Below are positions 37,112 to 47,909 of a DNA stretch of 64,000 nt, piece after piece. Source of the stretch: Metarhizium brunneum (Eukaryota; Ascomycota; Sordariomycetes; Hypocreales; Clavicipitaceae); assembly GCF_013426205.1 (NCBI RefSeq), contig NC_089425.1:3472001-3536000 (forward strand), written 5' to 3'. Each line of letters begins with the position of its first letter. Within the stretch, counting starts at the first letter, position 1. Made by a program: the position numbers and the translations under genes. The notes beneath the pieces were generated by a model. That model saw only the letters and a list, made by a program, of their open reading frames with translations. It had not been told where the DNA came from and ran no database searches.

Positions 37112-38764
37112 ACTGCTTCCGCCCGGACAACGTATTTCATGATTTGATGTATATAGCACGTTCTTACTTTCACAGCGACAGCCACGATATCGTAGGTGTA
37201 GTCATAACAGCTGGCAGGATAGGCCAACCACCTACACCTGACACGGCCCTTGTATGATACAGAATATATGACGAGATGACGCAGTGTTTTTATCAAGTTT
37301 CGAAGTCCTTGATACGGATAAGAATGTGTCTATGCTTGCGTAATGGGCTCGTCGATTTTTTTCCCCAGCGTCGTGCTGTTTCACTTCCACTGATAGAGCT
37401 TTGCAGTCGTAGTCGTAGGCAGTGCCCTCTATGCCCTGGCGGTACCTTGGCATAAGTTTGCGATTTGTTGACATACCCTGTCGGGTTTACTTGTACCTAC
37501 TTGCACTTTCAAAAGTTGCCCGTCACCTCTATTCTCCTTCTCAAATCGGGCTCCGGTGCTGTGTGTGTCTTTCGGACTCGGTCGCACAAGGATCGTCCCC
37601 ACCACCAGAAAGAGTACCATAGAGCTAATTCATGCCGGTTTGTCAAGTACCAACCACCTCAAATCGCCAAGTAATGGTGCCGCAACCGACCACACTCGAC
37701 CAAGACGAGTAAATACTAGTACCCATGGGAAATTGACAGGACGAAGCAGGACCTGATACCCACACGAAGCTAATACCGGTGCGCAGCCAATGCGAAGCCC
37801 GTAAAACGTCTTGGAAGACGAGGCGCATTCGGATGACTTCAGCCATATGGCAACTCCGGGTGGGAACAAGGACCGTCGTCTAGAGCTTCCGTGGAAACAT
37901 TCTAGTGAGCTTCCCTGGCCAAGCCCTTCGAAACTAGCGTCCAACGAGTGGTTTTCCCTCTGCCAGAGGCTGTTTTGGTGTGACCGAGGCGAAGGGGGTT
38001 GGCTGTCCAAAGTGCAAAGCAAAGCAGGCCATCTTCACGGTGGAGTCGCCATGGCACCACCACCAACGTTCATGTCAAAACCCCAGCAGTCGACGCCACT
38101 TTTTGTCTGAGCAGAGCCCGTCCCTTGGGAAGCAAGTGCCTTTCCAGTTGCAAAAGGCCTCACCTTTGCCACCACGCCTTTGTGTCCTCTGCCGGTTGAT
38201 GAATCCTGCTTCCCCGCACGCCGAAGTGTCATCTGTCGTAGAACTGAATTGCTTCTTCGTTCACGTTGTGGCGGCCCCCGAACGTTTTATCCTATTTGAC
38301 TTCTCAAGGGACGCATCCAAAGTGGGACACTGGTTTCAACTTCTTGGTTGGCCTCGGCCGAGGACCCCGAGCAAAACTAGACGTCAGCGACACAAGGATC
38401 AGCCTTCCGTTAGCCTTCGTCGGGGGACCGGGTCGGGTCTCGCGATCAATTGTTTTTGATAGCCCGTTAGCATTCGAGCTGAGGTTACAAAGTGCTAGTA
38501 CAAGCGCAATACGGCCCGACAGCACCACCATACTCACCAGTCTGCCAGCATCGCTCTTTGATCCGCCTTTCGCTGAGGACCCTTATCTTACTTTCTGAGT
38601 CCCCATTCTTATTCTTGTCGCCCTCGGAGGTTCAATACCAAGCGCTGCCCCATGAGAAGATAGGCTGCTCTGCGCTTCGCGGACAAGGGAAGGCCCGTAT
38701 CTTTTGTTGTCCTTGTTCTCACAGCCCAGAATCAATTGTGGAGTGTTCTGGGTCATGGGTTGAA
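37112..38764. other. Intergenic region (about 1.65 kb)
   Basis: This lies between glycerol kinase and the Zn2Cys6 factor. No gene or repeat is supported. The downstream half is the promoter and leader of the transcription factor. Confidence 0.5.
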
Positions 38765-41232
38765 ATGACAGACACCAACGCAGCCCCGGTGTCTACGGCC
38801 GAGGATGAGTCCAACTCGGTCTTCAGTCACGAAGACGGCGGGTCAAGTGGTGAGGATACAAATCACCCAAACGGACCCGCCTCGTCTGGGAAGAAGAGGA
38901 AGAGAGAGAAGTATCAGAAGACTTCGTACGTAGTATATCGCCCTCAGCTCTCCTTTTCCCTTGTTTTTTGTCTCCATCTTGTCTTCGGCTACAGGATTAA
39001 CCATAGAGCGACATCAGGTGTGAGTTATGCAAGGCACGGAAAGTGAAATGCGACAGGGCAGAGCCTGCATGTTCCTGGTGTGCACGGCACAATCGGACAT
39101 GTGTTTATCTGGAGAGACAGAAGCCGGGGAGCCGCATCGGCTTCACTCTTGAACTGGAGACCAAAGTGAACAGAGTGGACGCTCTTCTTCAGACTTTATG
39201 GCGACGAGTTGAAGACCACATCGCGAATGATCACGGAGGACAATCGCAAATCTTATCACCCACCGTCAGCAACCATGCTTCCGTTCAAATTGACGGGTTC
39301 GCTCAGGATGCCGCCGGCCCCAGGCCTCCTGGAATCTCCAGAGGGACACCAATCCAGCAACCCAGACCCCTCGCTTTTTCGAGCCCTTCGTGGCAAGGCG
39401 GCGACGGCTCAGAGAACGCCCAACAAGGTGCTCCGTCGGTAACGTCTGCTCCTGGTCAATCTCTGCTATCCGGAGGTGCCGAATCATTCACGCCTCCATC
39501 TCGACTGAACAGTGTACGCTCCGGATCAACATCACTCTCTGGAGGCACAGATTTTCCCCCTCAGGATATAATCTATACGCTCGTTGACCTCTACTTCAAA
39601 AATTGCAATACCTGGTGTCCAATTCTTGACCGCAAGACGACTTTTGGTACCTTTTTTGGGTCAACTTCTTTGAGCGAAGTCGACAGAATACTGCTTCATG
39701 CAATTGTGGCAACGACTCTGCGGTTTCTGAAGGATGCCCGACTTTCCTCAGCAATGCGATCCCACTATCACGCCGTGTCAAAACATAAAGTGATGATATA
39801 TGCTATGGAAAATGTCAGCATAGAAGCTCAGCGAGCTTTGGTCATCCTGGCTTTGGACGAACTGGGAACATCAAACGGCCCACGGGGGTGGAATCTATTG
39901 TCTATTCTGGTGCAGAATGTCCGACAACTGGATCTCTGTGAAGAAAACAGCATTTATCTTTCTGTAGATGCAGGAGATATACCGAGTACCGGGTCAATCC
40001 GGAGGGTTGTCGTACCACAGCCAGACTCCTGGATAGAGGATGAAAGTCGCAGGCGACTCTGCTGGGTGGTATATCTGCTCGATCGATATGCGACGATTGC
40101 CACAACGACGTTTGATTTCATGCTAGAAGACTTCAAGATGAAACGTGTTCTTCCTTGCTCATATGATTTGTTTTCCAGAAACGTGCCTGTGGAGACAGGC
40201 TCGTTACGTACGAACTCCGACCAACAGGGATGGACGGGATACATGGTCAATAAGCCAGAGAATCTGGGTAGCTTTTCTTATCACTGCGAGGTCATCAGGA
40301 TTATTAGCAGGGTCCACGACTTCTTGAAAAAGCCAGTCGACGTTACCTCGTCAGCTGAAATGACCGCGTGGCGCAACGCTTATCGATCTCTGGATTCAGC
40401 CCTGGACAGCTGGCTCCAGAGTTTACCCAGCGAATATAGCAAAATCTCAGCTTTATGTCACTCGGATCCGGCCAGTCGGGTAGCCAATTGGTTTATGTTG
40501 CATAGTGCGTATGTCACCGCCGTGGTACGCCTGCACTCGTCGGCTGCGTATCCAACCGTTCGATCTCATATATTTGTGCCGTCGCATTATGCTATGCAGA
40601 GATGTCTATCAGCGGTTCAGAGCTTGAGGGATATCACACAAGACGTTTTCGAGGCCAACGGTCTGGATCTTGTTGGTCCCCCTTTTGCCTTTTCTCTCTG
40701 GATTGCGGCTCGGCTACTCATTGTTCATGCCGCCACGGTTGGTTGTCCCGTGGATCCCAAGATTGACTTCTTCATCGACATTCTCGCATATGTTGGCCAG
40801 TATTGGGAGGTTGCAAATAACTACGCCAGAATCCTCGCAAGGGTTGTGCAAAGAGAGCGACAAGGAGAGGCAAGCTTTAGCGCTATGAGAAAGTAAGTGT
40901 TTGTTCCATGACCTTTCAGATGGTCGCCGGTCTACTTACGTCCATTACTAATGTAAAATTGCACTAGGAGCGCCCATGACTTGGTAAACCTGACATCAAG
41001 CACACGCCCAACGGGGCTGGATAAGACATCATCCCATTCCGTTGCGCTGAGTGAGCTCGATAATATCGATGTCTTCGATTTCTTCAACTATCCGAAAATC
41101 CCTAGCCTGGACTTTACAAGCCAGAACGGCCAGGCAGAAATCTATCATGTACATGGACTGGTGAAAATGGGAAGCGATCAAACAAGAGATGGAGCGGCGC
41201 CCGATCCTGACTCAGACTGGTTGGGGTATTGA
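38765..41232 (+). CDS. Zn2Cys6 fungal transcription factor
   Basis: Three exons, 38765-38925, 39018-40892 and 40968-41232, encode 766 aa. The first intron ends so that the zinc cluster is restored directly after KKRKREKYQKTS, a basic stretch that may serve as nuclear signal. Cysteines at 55, 58, 65, 72, 75 and 82 give C-X2-C-X6-C-X6-C-X2-C-X6-C, the canonical GAL4-type binuclear cluster. Residues about 95-110 (ETKVNRVDALLQTLWRRVE) may form the dimerising coil. A fungal_trans (middle homology) region begins near residue 230 with DIIYTLVDLYFKNCNTWCP and includes ESRRRLCWVVYLLDRY. Target genes are unknown. It lies 1.65 kb from glycerol kinase and 0.8 kb before the acyl-CoA dehydrogenase, in the same direction, so either could be a target; this is inference. 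Confidence 0.9.
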
Positions 41233-42012
41233 ATGCCGTGGGGTTAGCATTTGCCAGAGTTGATGAAGGATAAAATGCTGCCCATGGAATACGCACATAC
41301 ATTAAAGTTTGGACAGATGTGCGAAGACCACTGTCCAATTTGATGATACAGCTACAGCAACACTTTTTGTACTCTTATATCCCTTTGTTCGGGCAGCCGC
41401 ATACCCTATATGATAGCGCCGCCAAAGCAGCAGCGTTGTTTTGATGTTACATCGAAATATATCAGCACCAATGATGCTTAAGTTTTTGTTGGAGGTTTCG
41501 GTATGCAGGTAACAAGATATTTTCGCGGCTGTTGCCCTTCAAAATGCGTACTGTGTTATCTGGTACGCATAGGAAGAAGCCATCAGCGCATGAAATGGCA
41601 CGGCCATTCGTGTGGCCGCCCAACTAGTACTAGTACAAGCAAGTTGGGTGTTTGGTGCGCAAAAAGTGTTGCCCCGTCTTCCGCCTCCACAGATTGCCTT
41701 CTCTGGGGTGTCATTCTCATAGCCAATCAGTGTCGCTCTAATTCTCAGCAGTACGGACATCACGTCCCCACCACAGACCGAGGTAACAGATAGCTGCCGG
41801 CTGAAGAGCTTAAGCGTGCCGCCTCGAGCACCGGACCCTTTCAATTCTTCTCCAACTTCGGATACTCCTCCTATTGTTAGCTGATCACTCATCAAAATCG
41901 TACTATCTTGTGCCGAAGTGGAGAGTGCCTTAAAACCTCCAAAGACTGAGGCCACCCCTTCGTGACAACTGCAACGACACAAAACCAAAGGGATCAACTT
42001 CCAATATTCACT
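41233..42012. other. Intergenic region upstream of the acyl-CoA dehydrogenase
   Basis: This 0.8 kb gap is the 3' flank of the transcription factor and the promoter of the dehydrogenase. A CTAGTACTAGTAC repeat lies near 41623-41638. No gene is seen. Confidence 0.55.
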
Positions 42013-43757
42013 ATGACGCCGCCGGCCAAGACATTCACCCGCGCTGAGGTGCGGGAGCACACTACGGAGGATTCACTTTGGTGTATCATCGATAGTATTG
42101 TTTATGATCTGTCCGAGTTCGTTATTGCCCACCCTGGAGGCGAGAGTGTCCTGCACCAGGTGGCTGGGCAAGATGCCACGACCGCCTTTTACAACCTGCA
42201 CCGGCAAGAAGTCCTTACCAAGTACGCTGATCTTGCTATTGGAACGATCGAGGGTGAGAAGCCGCAGGTTATTGTTCCGAAACCCGGCGATCTCAGCCCG
42301 GTTCCCTACGCTGAACCCCTGTGGTTGGTCCAGCATTTCAAGAACCCATACTACAACGACTCTCATCGTCGTCTGCAGAAGGCTTTGCGTGAATTCACAG
42401 ACAAGTATCTGACCCCAGAGGCCCAGGAGTGTGAGACCACAGGACGAAGCATCAGCCAGGAGATGATTGACCTCATGAGCAAGAAGGGAATTCTTCACAT
42501 GAGACTTGGCCCCGGAAAGCATCTCCATGGCGTCGAACTGATGGACGGGGCTGTCAAGGGAGAGGAATTTGATTACTTTCATGACCTGATTGTTGCCCAG
42601 GAGTTCGCCAGAACCATGACCCGTGGCTTTCAGGACGGCAACATGGCAGGTATGACCATTGGCCTGACTGCCGTGCTTAATTTCGGCAATAATGAGGCCT
42701 GGAAGAAGAATATTGCCGACCAAGTCTTTAGTGGCAAGAAAAAGCTCTGCCTGGCTATTACGGAAGCCTTTGCTGGTTCCGATGTGGCCAATATCAGAAC
42801 AACTGCTCAGAAGACCCCTGATGGCAAGCACTACGTAAGTTCTATGCATTCTGTGTAGTAAAATATCGCATGTTCCGAGGCGCCTAACATAATATCCAGA
42901 TTGTCAATGGTACCAAGAAATGGATCACCAACGGTACCTTCTGTGACTACTTCATCACCGGGGTTCGCACAGACAAAGGCCTCAGCGTTGTTCTAATTGA
43001 GAGAGGCGAAGGTGTCGAGACCAAGCCCATCAAGACGTCGTACTCTCCCACCGCCGGGACTAGTTACGTAACTTTTGACAACGTCAAAGTCCCCGTCGAG
43101 AACCTCCTGGGCCAAGAGAACAAGGGTATCCATGTCATTCTCAGCAACTTCAACCACGAAAGGTGGACCATGGTTTGTAAGTCGAATCCTTTTATTTAAT
43201 CTGCTGATAGAATCACTGGTACTTACTGCTCTGCGAAGGCGGCTCCATCCGAAACTCCCGCATGATTGTCGAAGAATGCCTCAAGTGGGCTAACCAGCGT
43301 CTTGTCTTTGGCAAGCGTCTCATTGACCAACCCGTCATCCGTAACAAGTAAGACCCCGTCCCCGAGAGCAATCCCGCCCATCCGTAACCTCCGCATCTAA
43401 CCAACCTCGACCCCAACCAGGCTCGCCAAGATGATCGCTCTCGTCGAAGCTAACCAGTCATGGCTCGAGACAATCACATACCAAATGTGCTACATGCCTT
43501 ACAAGCAGCAGGCCCAGCATCTTGCCGGACCAATCGGTCTCCTCAAAATGAGTACCACCCGCGCCGCACACGAAATCGCCGACGAAGCCGTCCAGATCTG
43601 GGGAGGCCGTGGACTGACACAGACTGGCATGGGTAAACATATCGAAATGTTCCATAGAACCTATAAATTCGACTCGATTCTCGGAGGAGCCGAAGAAATA
43701 TTAGCGGATTTGGGTGTCAGACAGGCCATGAAGAACTTCCCCAAGGCTATGTTGTAA
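42013..43757 (+). CDS. Acyl-CoA dehydrogenase with N-terminal cytochrome b5 domain
   Basis: Four exons, 42013-42834, 42900-43176, 43239-43347 and 43421-43757, encode 514 aa. Residues about 5-80 are a cytochrome b5 heme domain with ligands His40 (AHPGGESVL) and His63 (FYNLHRQEV). A linker leads to a full acyl-CoA dehydrogenase fold from about residue 110: N-terminal helical domain, the beta domain with CLAITEAFAGSDVANI and the KKWITNGTFCDYF segment, and the C-terminal helices with VQIWGGRGLTQTG and FDSILGGAEEILADLG. The fusion is a known fungal arrangement. The flavin part oxidises acyl-CoA alpha-beta bonds; the b5 part may accept or pass electrons. Substrate chain length is unknown. No presequence or clear PTS1 is present (C-terminus AML). 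Confidence 0.92.
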
Positions 43758-45283
43758 ATTAAATGGGTTCTGGATAGTTTGGCGATGTCCCATTAGTTGT
43801 AGTATCAATACGTAAAATGTCTACTTACTCAAAGAGGAAATGGGTTTGGGGAAATCATGGCCCGTGCGTAAAGTTCTGCGATCGGCCCGCTAATTACCAA
43901 ACTGCGGATAGTCTACTTGCCTTGCAGCCAATGAAATGTCCTACTACCCGTGCCGCATCCCATTTTTGTGCCAGCTCAGGCTTTCAGCACCTAAAGGTGG
44001 GGCGCGGCACGAGTAGTGGACCTGCTGGAACGCGAATGCAAAGCCGCTTGTCCCTACTTCGTATTTCCTCAATTGCATGGTCCGAGAAGAAGTGATGCTT
44101 GTAGAATCCAGCTATTGTAAGTTGAGCTATGAGTGACCTAATAAGAAAGTTTACAGGGGTTATAGACTAAGCCTTTTATACTAATAGCAATAATCTTTAA
44201 TTTTATTGAACAATAATAACTCATCTTCCGGATAGGTTCTAAAATGATAGATACTCTCTACACCTTTCCCATTAATAACCTTCCCTGCTTTATCACACCC
44301 GGCAAAATATTTGAGGGTTATTTTTTATCTCGTCAAGTACAATTTTAGTCGCTATTTCACTAGTACCAAATGATTGTGCTGTAAATATTTGTACTCGACG
44401 GGTTAGCGGGGTCCGCGCAGATTATTTCGCGGCGCGCAAAGACACAACTTCACTTGTAGAGGTCTGGCTATGCTGCAACGTATGAAGTGCGTGAACTAGT
44501 TTGTGATACATACCATGTATGGCTCATTAGCATGGAGCATGCTATACATGTCACGCTTATGCGAGTGGCTTTTGTGCGAATTTATGTAGCTGCTTCGTGC
44601 ACACATGCGGCCTCCGCCCAGCATATTAGGTTTGATCAACGCAGGCCATCTTATTCTCACTATCAACTCGTCAACCTTCCGATCTGTCTTCTCTCCCACT
44701 CTATCCTCTGTCAAAGAGATGAATATCAGCCCACTTCAAGACCACTCAAAGCTGAGCTACTTCACAAATCCTTCTCCGAGTCTGATGCTCATCGTTCCGT
44801 CAATAGCATAATCTGCCTGGGCATGTTGCGAGGTAAGACCAGCTCTTGCATGGCAGATAAGCCGGAAGAAGAGAGAAATTCCAACCTTCAGATCCCCACT
44901 GTCGATATTTCCCGTCAAGTCATCGTCCGAAATACCAAGTCCATCTTGCATATATGGTCCGTTCTCATCTTTCCTCAAGGGCAACACTCAAGGTCGAACA
45001 AGACCCGGCCCGACTAGAATCGTCTCGTGGATATTATATGATGCGAGGAGGAAAACACTTTTCATGTTTGCGTGAATTGCCATATTTCCGTGATAAAAAA
45101 ATGAAACCGAGAAGACAAAAGAAATTTTTTTTTTGGGCGGCCACAAAACCTTTGCAGAGTCAAATCAAAAACAGAGCACGAAATTCGTCGTGGGTATCAT
45201 GGAGCTGCCACGCCAACTTCCTCTCTGATCCACAAAGAATTGAGAGGACCTCTGAGCCACGATGTTTCGACGTTTCGATCATC
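43758..45283. other. Intergenic region with AT-rich island
   Basis: This 1.5 kb gap lies between two convergent genes. From about 44100 to 44400 the base composition turns sharply to A and T (TTTTATACTAATAGCAATAA), unlike the flanks, suggesting decayed mobile DNA; I found no terminal repeats for it. An open frame at 44487-45017 has no recognisable content. Confidence 0.5.
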
Positions 45284-46344
45284 TTAGTTGGGACAGGCAG
45301 ACTGGACGTGTCCGGCCTGCTGGCACTTGTAGCAGATCTTCTCGCCGCCGGACGATTCCTTCGGGCAGTCACGAGAGTAGTGGCCAGACTCGCCGCAGTT
45401 GTAGCATTTCATGCCGTTGACACACTCTCCTACCAAGGGCATTAGTAACCTGATTAAAGGATCCTTTTTGAAAAGATTTTGCTTACGGGACATGTGGCCA
45501 TATCCACCGCAAGAGTAGCAGGTCTTTCCAGCACCACCGCCGCCATACCCGCCGCCGAAAGAACCACCATAAGAACCGCCAGCCTTGGAGCAATTGCGGG
45601 CAATGTGGCCGATCTCGCCGCACTGAGTTCATCAGTCAAAATTTATTCGCCATACGTACTTGTGGTAAGCGAAAAGTTTTGTCAGGCTTACCTTGTAGCA
45701 CTCAGTGGACTGGGCACCGCCAGCGCCGCCAGCACCGCCAAGAGGACATTCGCGAGAAATGTGACCAGGTTGGCCACACTTGTAGCAGGACTTGTTCTCC
45801 TTCATGGGCTCAGAGCAGTCTCGGCCTATCACAGTCAGTACTTGAGGGTGGTGGGAAGACGTCAAGCGGTTCATCACTTACTCATGTGACCCTCGCCTAA
45901 ATTAAAGTTAGTACTATCTCTCTCTCAGTCATAACATCATCATGGGACACATACCTCCGCAGTTGTAGCTATCATACATATTAGCGAGCGCGTTCAACAA
46001 GATTTTCTCAAGCTTACTTACCACTTAGCAGGGCCTTTGGAAGGGCAGTCGCGGGCCTGGTGATATCATGTCAATTCCCATCATCTAGCACGCCTGAGGT
46101 TGGTGAGAGATCATACCTGATGACCAGGGTTGCCACCTGTGTACCTCAAAGTGTTAGCCGCGTTCGCCTGAGAAAAATTTGCCGTCATTGCTGCGGCATC
46201 TCTTGAAGTGGCAGTAGGCACCATGGCATGGCGGTGTCGTCCACATCAGACAAAAATGAGCAGTCTGACGATGCTTCACAAGATTTGAGACTCACAAGAG
46301 TAGCAGGCTCCACGAGTAGCGCCGGTATTGGAAGAGTAATCCAT
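45284..46344 (-). CDS. GIS2: CCHC zinc-knuckle protein, CNBP/Gis2/Byr3 type, with micro-exons
   Basis: Eight exons on the minus strand can be spliced in phase: 46344-46296, 46135-46116, 46056-46022, 45968-45955, 45896-45882, 45825-45692, 45622-45487 and 45429-45284. They give 182 aa. Exons of 20, 14 and 15 nt are confirmed because they restore perfect zinc knuckles. The protein has seven CCHC knuckles (C-X2-C-X4-H-X4-C), for example [28 protein letters not shown] and [14 protein letters not shown], with Gly-rich linkers after the third and fourth. The last, [14 protein letters not shown], ends the protein. Yeast Gis2 and human CNBP are translation-associated single-strand nucleic acid-binding proteins with the same number of knuckles. 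Each knuckle is cut by an intron near its metal-binding core, so the gene is much more intron-rich than its neighbours. Confidence 0.93.
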
Positions 46345-47909
46345 CTTTTCTGGAGGGAGATGGACCTTTTGGGACTTTCTGATTTATCAACTGGCACTAC
46401 AGCGTCAGCGATCGACATCTCGTGCGCGGATGTTGCAAAAAAAGTCCAAATTCAAAATGACCAAACTGTGGTGCCGAGGCGGCATGGCAGAGATACTCTC
46501 GTGGCGAGACCGTTGCATCCTGCCACTAGTGACATAACGACTGGCTCAACGGCGAAGGAAATTTACATGAACGCAGACGTACCGATTGAAGGGTAAAACG
46601 GTGTGCAATTGGCGAAGACTCGTCAATTGATCGGCGATATATCGATATGCAGAGTGCAATTCTGAAGTGGTAAGGACGAAAATAGGAAAAGTTTTTGGCG
46701 TTAACGGTGGTGGTTCAGCGGGGCTCGATTTTTTACCGTGCCAGAGAAAAGAGCAAACGGAGTACAGAAGTACTCTGGGCAGCTTGGAGCTGGGCGTTGG
46801 GGTGCAGGGAGTTGCTACTCCGTACAGCTGGCAACTGGAGGCGGAGGCGCCGAGAAGCGAGCTCAGAGTGGACTGAGACGCCGGTGCTGTGTGATGATTG
46901 AGTGGCGTCTCGAGCCAAAGCGGGGCGAAGCTTTGGTTTGGACTGTCGGCTTGGGGACGAGATGTGCCACCTTAGTTGCTGACAGTTCTGAGACGGTCCG
47001 CGGGATCACGAGACGGGAAAGACGCAGCGTGCCAAATTCGAAGGGGAGCGAGCGCGTTGCGATCGCTTCATTGCGTCGCGATCTTGAGGAAGGACTATCC
47101 CTCTGGGTGTTCGAAGGTGCCGATTTCGTCCCGAGCCCATTTTGTCTGAGATACCTAGTAAATACCTATTGGTACCTTTTTTATGCGTTAAAATTACTAC
47201 ATAAATATATATCTTTTAATATACGCGGAGATAAGTAAAGGTACTTATATCTCTATATAATCTCCTGGTATATTAATGTACCTATCATATTAAGATTTTT
47301 AATTGGTGGACATCCTTGCTCGGTACAAAATCGGCACCTTTGAACACCCAAAAGGATGTCAGCTGGCCGCAACAATAAACACTGGGTGGCACCTGTCAAG
47401 CCCCGAATTCCAGATGTCATGAGGCTGCATGTAGTGGTAGTACCTGAGGGTCCTTGCCAGCCCTTGCCACATCTGTAGTGGTCCCTGGGCGTCTCCACTC
47501 GATCAGTGGACTGGTCTATCCGCAACACCCTTGCGGTAGCCCAACACGTCGCGTCAACCTTGGTTATTCCAGCCATCAACTGCCTTCAACTGCCTTCAAC
47601 TTGCCAGCACAGCCAACTAGCCGCATCGACGACGCGAGCCGAGCGCATTTGGCACATCGTACTCGCCCTTCGTTCTGCTCGGCCCACTGGACGATTTTAG
47701 CCAAACTTGGATACGTTCATGGCGCGTCATGTTTCAATTTGTTGACGTGAATTAGGCTTTCGTTGTCTCGTCACGTGAGTCAGTATTGAGTAGCGCGTGT
47801 AGGAGTACCTGGCGTAACCACCACCCGCGTTCGGCATTCTACACCAGAAACAGTTCTGCGGCCAAACATTTTATTCGCCGTAGGCTAGCGATGCCATCAA
47901 GCCTTCTTT
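46345..47909. other. Intergenic region between divergent genes, with MITE copy
   Basis: This 1.6 kb gap separates the divergent zinc-knuckle and Sae2-like genes. It holds a MITE-like element at 47097-47357 (listed separately), GTACGGAGTAC half-sites near 46757 and 46817, and a 10-base tandem (CAACTGCCTT) at 47577-47603. No gene is supported. Confidence 0.55.
47097..47357. mobile_element. MITE-like element, copy B
   Basis: The ends form an inverted repeat of about 40 bases. The left end holds TGGGTGTTCGAAGGTGCCGA and the right end, read in reverse, holds TGGGTGTTCAAAGGTGCCGA, with ATCC and CCGAGC matching on either side. The core is AT-rich with AGATACCTAGTA near 47150, a string also found in copy A. 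The GTGT-CGAAGGTGC block in the terminal repeat is shared with copy A at 8199-8438. There is no coding capacity. The length is about 261 bp. A target-site duplication was not clear. Confidence 0.75.

Noticed and set aside
42073..42849. 258-codon open frame antisense to the acyl-CoA dehydrogenase
   Set aside because: Shadow of a well-supported gene.
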